Assembly (NCBI RefSeq): GCF_000220505.1
Contig: NZ_AFPJ01000042.1
Location: forward strand, 1 to 64,000
Direction of reading: 5' to 3'
DNA length: 64,000 nt
From: Microbulbifer agarilyticus S89
GTDB lineage: Bacteria; Pseudomonadota; Gammaproteobacteria; Pseudomonadales; Cellvibrionaceae
Shown here: positions 44,159 to 52,427 of the stretch, in pieces
Layout: each line of letters opens with the position of its first letter
How positions within the stretch are numbered: the stretch's first letter is position 1
Notes under the pieces: model-generated
What the model was told of the DNA's origin: nothing
The model's input: the letters and a program-made list of their open reading frames with translations, nothing else
Databases searched by the model: none
Position numbers and translations under genes: made by a program

Positions 44159-45724
44159 TTACGCGCGCACCATGGTGGCTTCAATCTCTTCGATGGATTT
44201 ATTCTTGGTTTCCGGCAGCAAGCGGAACAACAGCGCCAGGCTCACGGTGATGCAAGCGGCATAAAATAGGAAGATTTCCGCAGCGCCCATATTGTTCAAC
44301 TGCCAGGGGAAGAACTGCTGTACGAAGTAACTGACGGTGCTCACAATCAGCGCAAAGAATGGAATGGCCACACCGCGCACATGGGTGGGGAAGATTTCCG
44401 AGAACAACACCCACATAACCGGCCCGATAGACAGGTTAAAGGACGCGATAAAACACATGATGCCCGCAAGCACCAGCGTGGCATCAATTTGAATTGCCTG
44501 CTGGATCAATAGGCCTTCATTGGCACGGGCTGTGGCCTCGCCCAATGCTTGATACATCGCCTGCTTGAAGGCCACGTCCGTTTCGAAGGCAGTACCCACC
44601 AGCGCCTGCATTGCCGACACATCAATATTCGCGGCCGCCAGTGCCTGCAGCGAGGCCGCTGTTAGTTCGTAGCTCGCCTGGTTGAATGCCCAGCTACACA
44701 GGAACAGGCTGACACCACCCCAGGCCAAACCAAACAGCACCAGCGGGCGACGGCCGAGGCGGTCGATCAGCAGCAACGCCAGGATGGTGAACATCACACT
44801 CACCACCCCCACAACAACCGCCTGCAGGAAGGCCGCATCGGTACCAATACCCACCTGCTCAAATACAGTGGGCGCATAGAACATAATCGCGTTAATGCCG
44901 GTAATCGGCTGGGCCACCGCAATGACGAGGCCTACCCAGAAGGCGGTGCGCAAGCGCGGTTTGAAAATCTCGGCAACTTGCTGCCGGAAACTACCGCTAG
45001 GCGCAGCGGCAGCGCTCTCCTGAATCTCCTGGATCTGCGGCTCAATATGAACCGCAGGCATCAGCTTACCCATGACTACGCGCGCTTCACTAAGACGACC
45101 TTTCAGCACCAGCCAGCGCGGGCTCTCCGGAATAATCAGAAGCATCAGTAGCCAGATCAGCGCCGGCACAACTTCCACCCCCAGCATCCAGCGCCAGGTG
45201 TACTGATCGATACCCAAGGTGGTTACCCAGGCGGCGTCCGCATTGGAAGCTTGCAGGATCAGGTAGTTGGCGAAGTACGCGGCAGACAGCCCCACCACTG
45301 TGGTGATCTGGTTCATCGAGACCAGCTTGCCGCGCATATTCGCCGGCGCTATCTCACCAATATACATGGAGGCCAGAGACAGGGAGGTAAATGCCAAACC
45401 ACCGAGGAATCGCGCGGCCACCAGCATTTCAAAGTTGGGCGCGAGGACCGAGCCAATCGCCGATAACAGGTATAAGGCAGCGATGATCAGCAAAGCCGTC
45501 TTGCGGCCCCAGGCATCGCAGATACGCCCGGTAACCAGCAGGGCAAAGATCACCCCAAAACCCGGCGCACTTACCACGGTACCCACTTGCAGGTCAGACA
45601 GGGTAAACTCAGCGGTAATGAAGCGCACGGTGCCGGAAATCAGCGCCGCGTCGAGACCAAAGATGAAACCGCCAAACGCCACAATTGCGGCAAATTTGAA
45701 GGCGGTTAATTGAAATCCTCTCAT
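44159..45724 (-). CDS. sugar porter family MFS transporter
   Basis: About 521 residues, 12 membrane segments. Sugar-porter motifs are seen: GGFIFGLDAALISG in TM1, GRICDAWGRKTALL after TM2, PESPRWLV in the central loop, LLIDRLGRRPLV after TM8 and a C-terminal PETKNKSIEEIE. A 60-residue loop rich in Ala between TM9 and TM10 is longer than usual. The ATG at 45724 removes a 35-codon leader without transmembrane character. It probably imports D-galactose by proton or sodium symport and begins the MFS-SDR-dgoD operon. Operator copy E overlaps its -35 box. Confidence 0.92.
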   Translation of the reverse strand: MRGFQLTAFKFAAIVAFGGFIFGLDAALISGTVRFITAEFTLSDLQVGTVVSAPGFGVIFALLVTGRICDAWGRKTALLIIAALYLLSAIGSVLAPNFEMLVAARFLGGLAFTSLSLASMYIGEIAPANMRGKLVSMNQITTVVGLSAAYFANYLILQASNADAAWVTTLGIDQYTWRWMLGVEVVPALIWLLMLLIIPESPRWLVLKGRLSEARVVMGKLMPAVHIEPQIQEIQESAAAAPSGSFRQQVAEIFKPRLRTAFWVGLVIAVAQPITGINAIMFYAPTVFEQVGIGTDAAFLQAVVVGVVSVMFTILALLLIDRLGRRPLVLFGLAWGGVSLFLCSWAFNQASYELTAASLQALAAANIDVSAMQALVGTAFETDVAFKQAMYQALGEATARANEGLLIQQAIQIDATLVLAGIMCFIASFNLSIGPVMWVLFSEIFPTHVRGVAIPFFALIVSTVSYFVQQFFPWQLNNMGAAEIFLFYAACITVSLALLFRLLPETKNKSIEEIEATMVRA

Positions 45725-45797
45725 CGGACGACCCTCTTTATTGTTATGGGTACTCCGACCGCAGGTTGCTGGAACGGGCACCACTTGATGTAGGCCC

Positions 45798-45826
45798 ATC
45801 ATACAACCCCATTTCCTTTTTGTTAA
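45798..45826 (-). promoter_or_regulatory. predicted promoter of the MFS-SDR-dgoD operon
   Basis: On the minus strand TTAACA (45821-45826), a 17-base spacer and TATGAT (45798-45803). Operator copy E covers the -35 box. Confidence 0.55.
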
Positions 45827-45836
45827 CAATTAACTA
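45820..45836 (-). promoter_or_regulatory. operator-like element, copy E
   Basis: Minus strand TAGTTAATTGTTAACAA. It includes the perfect palindrome ATTGTTAACAA(T-equivalent) core and lies between the divergent MFS and dgoA genes, so one protein could control both. Confidence 0.6.
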
Positions 45837-45921
45837 TATACAAATATTCCTGTAACCCCTTATACTGGCTCCATCCTGACCCCCTGTGGGAAAAGACCAG
45901 TAAGAACAACAGGAATACAAC

Positions 45922-46578
45922 ATGCTGAGCCAGCAGTTTCATCAGGCGTTGGAAGCCTGCCCACTGATCGCCATTATTCGCGGCGTTACCCCAGATGAAG
46001 TCGATATGGTCGCCAACACCCTGCTAGAGGCCGGTGTACGCGCTATCGAGATTCCGCTGAACTCCCCTGTGGAACCGCTCAAAAGCATCGAGCGACTGGC
46101 CACCATCATGGACAACTTCGGCGAAACCACCATTTGCGGTGCCGGTACCGTGCTCACCGAAGAGCAGGTACAGAGTGTACAAAATGCCGGCGGAAAGATC
46201 ATTGTTTCACCTAATTGCGACCCGGAAATTATCCGGGCCACTGTCGACCGTGACCTGATTTCTGTTCCCGGTTGCCTCACCCCCACGGAAGCCTTCAGCG
46301 CGCTCAAGGCCGGTGCCCGGGTACTGAAGATGTTCCCGGTGGCAGATTTCCCGGCACAGTACCTGACCTCCCTCGGCGCGGTGGTACCAAAAGATGTGCT
46401 TACCCTGGCGGTAGGTGGCATCACCGACACCAATATGGATGAGTACTGGCAGGCCGGTGCCCGTGGCTTTGGCCTGGGATCCAACATATATGCGGCGGGC
46501 GATAACGCCAGCCAGATTGCCGACAAGGCGCGCATCATGGTCGATGCAGCCAAGCGCGCCCAGGCGCTCGGCGACTAG
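45922..46578 (+). CDS. dgoA: 2-dehydro-3-deoxy-6-phosphogalactonate aldolase (KDPG/KDPGal aldolase family)
   Basis: 218-residue class I aldolase. The Schiff-base lysine is K136 in AGARVLKMFPVADF; catalytic E43 is in AIEIPLNSP; phosphate-binding loops are SVPGCLTP and AVGGIT. The IEIPLNSP and GLGSNIYAAG forms are typical of DgoA rather than Eda. It splits KDPGal to pyruvate and glyceraldehyde-3-phosphate. Monocistronic, divergent from the MFS operon, sharing operator copy E. With DgoK it completes the galactose branch and could also accept KDPG from the anhydrogalactose branch. Confidence 0.93.
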   Translation: MLSQQFHQALEACPLIAIIRGVTPDEVDMVANTLLEAGVRAIEIPLNSPVEPLKSIERLATIMDNFGETTICGAGTVLTEEQVQSVQNAGGKIIVSPNCDPEIIRATVDRDLISVPGCLTPTEAFSALKAGARVLKMFPVADFPAQYLTSLGAVVPKDVLTLAVGGITDTNMDEYWQAGARGFGLGSNIYAAGDNASQIADKARIMVDAAKRAQALGD

Positions 46579-46685
46579 TTTCTCCCCGTATCGATGTGTG
46601 GTTATGCAACCGTGGCTTTAACCTCCGCGGCCCAGGCCAAGCATCAATACACGTTGTCAGTTGCGATTGACTCTTCGCAATCTTT

Positions 46686-46719
46686 GCCCTGCCACAACGC
46701 CATTTGTGGCGAACAGGGC
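46686..46719 (+). terminator. two-tier hairpin downstream of dgoA
   Basis: Outer stem GCCCTG/CAGGGC and inner stem CCACAA/TTGTGG, followed by ATTTTC. It could terminate transcription weakly or protect the dgoA transcript end. A second, stronger terminator follows 16 bp later. Confidence 0.55.
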
Positions 46720-46734
46720 ATTTTCTCTCGCTTC

Positions 46735-46760
46735 AGCGCCTCTTTTGGGGCGCTTTTTTT
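46735..46760 (+). terminator. rho-independent terminator of dgoA
   Basis: Stem AGCGCC/GGCGCT with an 8-base loop and a run of seven T, about 160 bp after dgoA. It faces the convergent IclR gene. Confidence 0.85.
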
Positions 46761-46853
46761 ATATCTGGAAAGAGCGCGCCCTTTAAATCTTCTAGTAAGC
46801 CTTCTAGGCCTGATAGGTCTGCACACCCCAACGTTCAACGCACTCAAACACCA

Positions 46854-47642
46854 TCAAAGCCCGAGCGACGCACTGATACGGCCGGCAGACTCCTGTACCG
46901 CGCGAATCAATTCTTCACGCTCCAGTTTCTTGCCAACCACCGAAGTGAGGCTGGACACCGCCAATGCAGCAATAGTCGCGCCTTCGGGCCGACCCACCAG
47001 CGCCGCGCAGTCGGTAACGCCATCGGTTAGTTCACTGGTACACAGCTCGAACCCGGCCTCGCGCACTGCCAACAACGACTGCTCCACTTCGGCAGCCTCC
47101 GTCAGGTTATGCACGCCGCGCAGCAAATCCGCACGACGCCCAGGATCGCAATTAGCCAGAAGCACCCGGCCGGAAACCGTCTGCAGCAGCGGGAACAGAG
47201 TGCCTTCATTGAACGACAGGGATACCGGCCCCGGGCTCTGTACCTGCAGCACCACCATCAATTGCCCCTGGTGGATCACGCTCAAATGGCAGGACTGCCC
47301 GAGTCGCGCCGCCAGTGCCTCCATCTCCGGCTGTGCGGCAAAGCGCAACTGGGAGACAGGGGAAAGTGTGCGCGTCAGTTCCAGCAATTTGAGGGAGACC
47401 CGATATTTGCCGGACACCTCCTCCCGCAACAGGTACCCACGGGCCTCGAGGCCAACCAAAACACGAAAGATCTCACTGGTAGTACGCCCAATACCCTGGG
47501 CTATATCGGACTGCGACAGCGGTAGCGACTCCGCCGCCAGAAATTCGAGTATTTCCAGCGCCTTATCCAGCGCCGGAACCGCATATTTACTGCCGTTATC
47601 GCTCTTCTGGCCTGCACTCTTGTCTTTGTCTTTTGCGGGCAC
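46854..47642 (-). CDS. IclR family transcriptional regulator
   Basis: About 262 residues. N-terminal winged helix (ALDKALEILEFLAAESLPLSQSDIAQGIGRTTSEIFRVLVGLEARGYLLRE) and a C-terminal IclR effector domain (CHLSVIHQGQLMVVLQVQ, VSGRVLLANCD). The GTG at 47642 follows AAGGGGAAAG and is preferred; a TTG start at 47681 would add 13 residues. Divergent from the operon that starts with the solute-binding-like gene, with 251 bp between them, so it probably regulates that operon. Effector unknown. Confidence 0.92.
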   Translation of the reverse strand: MPAKDKDKSAGQKSDNGSKYAVPALDKALEILEFLAAESLPLSQSDIAQGIGRTTSEIFRVLVGLEARGYLLREEVSGKYRVSLKLLELTRTLSPVSQLRFAAQPEMEALAARLGQSCHLSVIHQGQLMVVLQVQSPGPVSLSFNEGTLFPLLQTVSGRVLLANCDPGRRADLLRGVHNLTEAAEVEQSLLAVREAGFELCTSELTDGVTDCAALVGRPEGATIAALAVSSLTSVVGKKLEREELIRAVQESAGRISASLGL

Positions 47643-47757
47643 CGCTTTCCCCTTAAACCCGTTTCGATCAACCCAAAACAATCAACCGGTCGCATTCAAG
47701 CCATTGCTGTTCGGGCTTCTGCAAACCTTTTTGATGATTCGCGCATTTAAGCACAGG

Positions 47758-47787
47758 TTGACACCGGCAAAAAACGATTTTTATACT
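47758..47787 (+). promoter_or_regulatory. predicted strong sigma-70 promoter of the CoA-transferase operon
   Basis: Consensus TTGACA at 47758-47763, 18-base spacer, TATACT at 47782-47787. It lies about 105 bp upstream of the first gene. Confidence 0.65.
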
Positions 47788-47797
47788 TGAACAATAA

Positions 47798-47811
47798 TTT
47801 TATATATAAAA
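47798..47811. promoter_or_regulatory. 14-bp palindrome at the predicted start site, candidate IclR operator
   Basis: Perfect palindrome TTTTATATATAAAA beginning 11 bp after the -10 box. A repressor bound here would block the strong promoter just upstream. AT-rich palindromes arise by chance, so the assignment to the neighbouring IclR protein is tentative. Confidence 0.4.
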
Positions 47812-47893
47812 ATCCTGATGAGCCGCCAACCAGCGGGCAAACACAGCCCGCAACCTGTCGACCAACACCGACGGGAGTTACCGAGAGAAAATC

Positions 47894-49072
47894 ATGAGCA
47901 GCTCAACAAGCAACAGCAGCCCGGAACAAATTGTTCTGCGCGGTATGACCTGGAACCACACCCGGGGTTTCACCCCCATGGTGGCGGCCGCCCAGCGCTT
48001 TGAAGAATTGAATCCACACGTGACCATCGAGTGGGACAAGCGCTCACTGCAGGCTTTCGCCGACCACCCCATCGACGACCTTGCCGGCCGTTACGACCTG
48101 CTGGTGATCGATCACCCCTGGACCGGGTTTGCAGCACGGGAAAAAGTGATTCTGCCTTTGGATGATTACCTGCCAGCCGCTTTTCTGCAGGACCAGGCAG
48201 ACAATGCCGTGGGCCAGTCCCATAACTCCTACAACTACGACGGCCAGCAGTGGGCCCTCGCCCTGGATGCCGCCACTCCCGTCGCTTCCCTGCGCCCAGA
48301 CCTGCTGCAACAAAAGGGGCTGGACGAGCCAAAAACCTGGGAAGACTTGATGGCTCTAGCCGAGCAAGGCCTGGTGGCTGTGCCGAGCATTCCCCAAGAC
48401 ACCCTGATGAACTTCTACATGTTGTGTTCAGCCATGGGTGAAGACCCCTGTGTGGGCGAAGAGGAAGTAGTCAGTAGTGCGGTGGGCCTGGAAGCGCTGG
48501 GCATGCTGAAGGCCCTGTCCGATAACCTCGATCGCCGCTGCTTCGACTGGAACCCGATCAAGGTCTACGAGGCAATGACCCTCAGCGACGACTTCGCGTA
48601 CTGCCCATTTGCTTATGGCTATGCGAATTACGCGCAGCCGGGTTATGCACGCAAGCGCCTGGCATTCCGCGATACGGTCACCGCAGGGCCCAAGGCAGAA
48701 CACCTGAAAACCACCCTCGGTGGCACCGGCCTGGCAATTTCCGCCCAGACCAAACACGCAGAAGTGGCCGCACAATTTGTGGAGTTTGCCGGCAACCCGG
48801 ACTTCCAGGGGTCTTTCTATATCCAGTACGGCGGCCAGCCGGGGCACCGCGCCGCTTGGCAAGCCGAGCCGGCGAACCAGCTCACCAACGACTATTTCGC
48901 CAACACCCTGCCCACGCTCGACCGCGCCTTCCTGCGGCCGCGCTACCACGGGCATATGTTCTTCCAGGACAACTCGGGCGCACCTATTCGCAACTACCTG
49001 ATGCACGGCGGCGACGCCAACGCACTGCTCGACCAACTCAATGCACTGTATGTGAAATCTCGTCAGGGTTAA
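47894..49072 (+). CDS. solute-binding-protein-like protein without signal peptide
   Basis: 392 residues related to family 1 extracellular solute-binding proteins (IVLRGMTWNHTRGFTPMVAAAQRFEELNPHVTIEWDKRSLQAF at the start, YDLLVIDHPWTGFA, WEDLMALAEQG, TLGGTGLAISAQTKHAEVAAQFVEFA later). The N-terminus MSSSTSNSSPEQ is polar. In-frame sequence upstream reaches a stop at 47819 without an ATG, GTG or TTG start and without a hydrophobic segment, so no signal peptide is hidden. No permease or ATPase gene is nearby. It must be cytoplasmic unless exported another way. It sits 4 bp before a CoA-transferase gene. Role unknown. Confidence 0.85.
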   Translation: MSSSTSNSSPEQIVLRGMTWNHTRGFTPMVAAAQRFEELNPHVTIEWDKRSLQAFADHPIDDLAGRYDLLVIDHPWTGFAAREKVILPLDDYLPAAFLQDQADNAVGQSHNSYNYDGQQWALALDAATPVASLRPDLLQQKGLDEPKTWEDLMALAEQGLVAVPSIPQDTLMNFYMLCSAMGEDPCVGEEEVVSSAVGLEALGMLKALSDNLDRRCFDWNPIKVYEAMTLSDDFAYCPFAYGYANYAQPGYARKRLAFRDTVTAGPKAEHLKTTLGGTGLAISAQTKHAEVAAQFVEFAGNPDFQGSFYIQYGGQPGHRAAWQAEPANQLTNDYFANTLPTLDRAFLRPRYHGHMFFQDNSGAPIRNYLMHGGDANALLDQLNALYVKSRQG

Positions 49073-49075
49073 TTC

Positions 49076-50350
49076 ATGACGCAACCACTCAAAGGCATCA
49101 CCGTTCTCGAATTCAGCCAGTACCTGGCAGGCCCCTATGCGGGTCTGCGCCTGGCAGACCTCGGTGCGCGGGTAATCAAAATAGAACGCCCGGGCAGCGG
49201 CGATGCCTGCCGCAATCTCGCCACCAAGGATTTATGGGTGGATGGTGACAGCTTGCTGTTCCACACCATCAACCGCAATAAAGAGTCCTTTTGTGCAGAC
49301 CTGAAAAACCCGGGTGATCTGGCGGCGATCCGCCAACTGATCCGTCAGGCGGACGTGATGACCCACAACTTCCGTCCAGGGGTAATGGAAAAGATCGGGC
49401 TCGACTACACCAGTGTACAGGCAATTAACCCGCGCATTATTTATGGGGAAGTATCCGGTTACGGCAACGAAGGTCCCTGGGTACACAAGCCCGGCCAGGA
49501 CCTACTGGCGCAAGCGGTGTCAGGACTCGGCTGGCTCTCGGGCAATCGCGACCAGGGGCCGGTGCCGCTAGGCCTCGCCATTGCCGACATGCTGTGCGGT
49601 ACCCATCTGGCACAAGGTATTCTCGCCGCTCTGGTGCGCCGGCAGCGCGCCACAAAGCGCTCTGGAAAATACCCTGCGGACAACGGCGCAAATGGAATAG
49701 GGAAAATAGAAGGAATAGAAGGGGCAGAAGGAATAGAAGCGGGAAATACCGGTGCAAAAGTACAGGTAAGCCTGCTCGAGTCCATGATCGACTTTCAGTT
49801 TGAAGGGCTTACTACCTACCTGAACAATGGCCAGCAGCCACCAAGCCGCAGTGAAATCGCCAACGCCCACGCATTCCTCGGCGCCCCTTACGGGATCTAC
49901 CAGACCAAAGACCACTGGATCGCAATTTCCATGGGTCCGCTGGGACCACTGGCAGAGGCACTGGCGTGTCCGGCGCTCATCCGAAACGATATTGACAAGC
50001 AAGCGTTCAGTCAGCGCGATACCATCAAGGCCACGCTCGCAGAGCATCTGCGCACTCAGTCAACCGACTACTGGATGCAGCGCCTCAACACCGCCGCCAT
50101 CTGGGCATCAGAAGTCGTGGACTACGACACCCTGCTGCAGCACCCCGCGTTCAAGGCAGTAGCCATGGAGCTACAGGTCTCGCGACCCGCGCAAAATGCG
50201 CGCGGCAACGAAGTCACCGTAACGACAACCCGCTGCCCGTTACAGATTAACGGGCAGCGCTTTACCTGTCACAGAGCTGCCCCGGTACTGGGTGCCGATA
50301 CCGCACACATCCGGCAAACACTGCTGGCAAAGCAGGAGGTTGTACAATGA
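49076..50350 (+). CDS. CaiB/BaiF family (family III) CoA-transferase, with repeat insertion
   Basis: 424 residues. [33 protein letters not shown] opens the family fold; [26 protein letters not shown] and the catalytic D171 in [14 protein letters not shown] follow. Compared with the next gene, it has about 31 extra residues near 191-227 encoded partly by a 9-bp repeat. It transfers CoA between carboxylic acids; donor and acceptor are unknown. Starts 4 bp after the binding-protein gene and overlaps the next CoA-transferase by ATGA. Cytoplasmic. Confidence 0.92.
   Translation: MTQPLKGITVLEFSQYLAGPYAGLRLADLGARVIKIERPGSGDACRNLATKDLWVDGDSLLFHTINRNKESFCADLKNPGDLAAIRQLIRQADVMTHNFRPGVMEKIGLDYTSVQAINPRIIYGEVSGYGNEGPWVHKPGQDLLAQAVSGLGWLSGNRDQGPVPLGLAIADMLCGTHLAQGILAALVRRQRATKRSGKYPADNGANGIGKIEGIEGAEGIEAGNTGAKVQVSLLESMIDFQFEGLTTYLNNGQQPPSRSEIANAHAFLGAPYGIYQTKDHWIAISMGPLGPLAEALACPALIRNDIDKQAFSQRDTIKATLAEHLRTQSTDYWMQRLNTAAIWASEVVDYDTLLQHPAFKAVAMELQVSRPAQNARGNEVTVTTTRCPLQINGQRFTCHRAAPVLGADTAHIRQTLLAKQEVVQ
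49694..49747 (+). repeat. in-frame 9-bp minisatellite inside the CoA-transferase gene
   Basis: Six consecutive 9-base units, the clearest being GGAATAGAA (twice exact, others one to four changes), all purine-rich. In frame they encode [18 protein letters not shown] (residues 207-224). The unit length is a multiple of three, so slippage would change length without breaking the gene. Confidence 0.8.
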
Positions 50351-51534
50351 GTGAACTGCAGCGACCGCTTGACGGCTTACTCGTACTCGACTTCTCCCAG
50401 TTTCTATCTGGCCCTTCCGCCGCACTGAGGCTAGCCGACTTGGGCGCCCGGGTGATCAAGATCGAACGCCCGGAGCGCGGCGAAGACGGCCGCAACCTCT
50501 ACCTGTCGGATTGTGTTTTGGAAGGTGAGTCCACGCTGTTCCACGCAATCAACCGCGACAAGGAAAGCTTTTGTGTGGACCTGAAGGACCCCGCTCAACG
50601 GGATGCGCTGAATACGCTGATTAAGCAAGCGGATATCCTCATCGCAAATTTCCGCCCCGGGGTGATGCACCGGCTGGGCCTCGATTACCAATCCGTAAAA
50701 AGCCTGAATCCGGGAATCGTCTACGGGGAAATCAGTGGCTACGGCCTCGTTGGTCCGTGGGCGGAGCGCCCCGGGCAGGATCTATTGCTACAGGCACTCT
50801 CCGGCCTCACGTGGCTGTCCGGCAGCCGGGCAGACGGCCCCGTCGCCATGGGTGTGCCCGTTGCCGACATCTTTACCGGCGCGCAACTGGTACAGGGTAT
50901 TCTCGCCGCCGTATTTGCGCGAGAGTTTTCCGGTGAAGGCAGCCATGTGCAGATCAGCATGCTGGAAGCGATGCTGGATTTTCAGTTCGAACCACTCACC
51001 ATTGCCCTGCACGACCCGGAGCAATCCATCGAGCGCGCGGCCGTCAATGGCGCCCATGCGCTGGTTGCCGGCGCCTACGGGTTTTACCGCACTCAGGACG
51101 GCTATATAGCGCTGTCGATGGGACGGGTCGAGGATCTCGCGCGCCTGCTCGACTGCCCCGCATTACTACCCTTTTCCGACCCAGCACTCGCCTTCGCAGA
51201 GCGCGATGCCATCAAGCAAATTCTCGCCGACCACCTGCCCTGCCAGACTACTGCGCACTGGCTGTCACTGCTAGAGCCCGCAGACATCTGGTGTGCCGAG
51301 GTACTCGACTGGGAGCAGTTACTGGCACACGAAGGGTTCAAAACCCTCGGCATGTTGCAGTCACTCCCCATGCCCGGGGGCAACGCGTTAACCACCAGCC
51401 GCTGCCCTATCCGGATTGATGAACAGTGCCTTTGGGGCAGCCAACCTGCGCCACAACTGGGGCAACACCAGGCAGCAATTAACCAGGAAATACAAAGTTT
51501 CCTCAACGCATTGAAAGGAATGAGCCATGAGTGA
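50347..51534 (+). CDS. CaiB/BaiF family (family III) CoA-transferase, second copy
   Basis: 395 residues, clearly homologous to the preceding gene: [75 protein letters not shown] and the catalytic Asp in [14 protein letters not shown] (near residue 176). It lacks the repeat insertion of the first copy. Two adjacent family III transferases could form a heteromer, or serve two acids. ATGA overlap with the first and 8-bp overlap with the enoyl-CoA hydratase gene. Confidence 0.92.
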   Translation: MSELQRPLDGLLVLDFSQFLSGPSAALRLADLGARVIKIERPERGEDGRNLYLSDCVLEGESTLFHAINRDKESFCVDLKDPAQRDALNTLIKQADILIANFRPGVMHRLGLDYQSVKSLNPGIVYGEISGYGLVGPWAERPGQDLLLQALSGLTWLSGSRADGPVAMGVPVADIFTGAQLVQGILAAVFAREFSGEGSHVQISMLEAMLDFQFEPLTIALHDPEQSIERAAVNGAHALVAGAYGFYRTQDGYIALSMGRVEDLARLLDCPALLPFSDPALAFAERDAIKQILADHLPCQTTAHWLSLLEPADIWCAEVLDWEQLLAHEGFKTLGMLQSLPMPGGNALTTSRCPIRIDEQCLWGSQPAPQLGQHQAAINQEIQSFLNALKGMSHE

Positions 51535-52357
51535 AGGTCACACACCGCTCGGCGAGACAATGGTAAAGACAACGGCCACGCCCGCTCGAGTAGCACTCAC
51601 CAAATCTGCGGAAGGCGTTGCGTACATTTCACTGAATCTGGCCCCCGCAAACGCCTACTACGAAGCATTTCTACGGGAAATTGGCGTGGTCATTCGCACT
51701 CTGGAGCAAGACGATAGCGTGCGCGTGGTGGTGATCAAAAGTGGGTTGGAAAAGTTCTTTTGTGCGGGCGCGGACATCAAGGTATTCGCGAGTAATAGCG
51801 TACAACAAAATCTCGCACTGGTTGCCGCCGCACGGATCAACGCGAATGCGATTGAAAACAGCAGCAAAGTCTATATCGCCGAGATTTCCGGGCACTGCCT
51901 CGGCGGCGGCCTGGAAATCGCGATGGCCTGCGATTTTATCTTCGCAGCGGAAGGCAACTACCGGTTTGGCCTGCCTGAAATCAAGCTTGGATTGATCCCA
52001 GGCAATGGCGGCACCCAGCGTCTGGTGCGCCGTATTGGCCGACGGGCAGCCATGGAACTCCTGCTTACCGGCGATACTTTTGGAGTGAGCCATGCGCAAG
52101 AACTGGGCTTGCTGGACGGTACCTACAGCCGCGATTCCCTGGCCGAGGGAACGCGTGAGTTCGCGAACGAAATTGCACGCAGCCCGGGCCGCGCCATCGC
52201 CGCCACCAAGCGCGCCTTGCGTGAAGGCAGCTCACTGCCACTCGCCCAGGGGCTGGCGCTGGAGGCCGAGTTGGCAGACGCGCTGTATGAAACACCCGAC
52301 GCCGCAGAGGGCTTACAAGCCTTTCTGGAAAAGCGTTCGCCCGTGTTTAATCGATAA
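51527..52357 (+). CDS. enoyl-CoA hydratase/isomerase family protein
   Basis: 276 residues of the crotonase fold. Oxyanion-hole motif CAGADIKVFA near residue 82 and GHCLGGGLEIAMACDF near residue 123; catalytic Glu in FGLPEIKLGLIPGNGGTQRL (near residue 150), followed by RRIGRRAAMELLLTGD. The second catalytic Glu of hydratases is at the Asn/Gly-Gly loop position, so hydratase or isomerase cannot be told. It would act on the CoA ester made by the upstream transferases. Start overlaps the previous gene by 8 bp. Confidence 0.92.
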   Translation: MSEGHTPLGETMVKTTATPARVALTKSAEGVAYISLNLAPANAYYEAFLREIGVVIRTLEQDDSVRVVVIKSGLEKFFCAGADIKVFASNSVQQNLALVAAARINANAIENSSKVYIAEISGHCLGGGLEIAMACDFIFAAEGNYRFGLPEIKLGLIPGNGGTQRLVRRIGRRAAMELLLTGDTFGVSHAQELGLLDGTYSRDSLAEGTREFANEIARSPGRAIAATKRALREGSSLPLAQGLALEAELADALYETPDAAEGLQAFLEKRSPVFNR

Positions 52358-52427
52358 ACGTAATCCGTAGAGACAATCAGTCCCAAATCAATCGATCAGA
52401 CCCAGATATAAAAAATACAAGGAGAAG

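Noticed and set aside
46594-47790. 398-codon open frame on the plus strand across the IclR gene
   Set aside because: It runs through the dgoA terminator and the IclR gene; composition is low-complexity Ser/Arg/Pro and it lacks a start signal.
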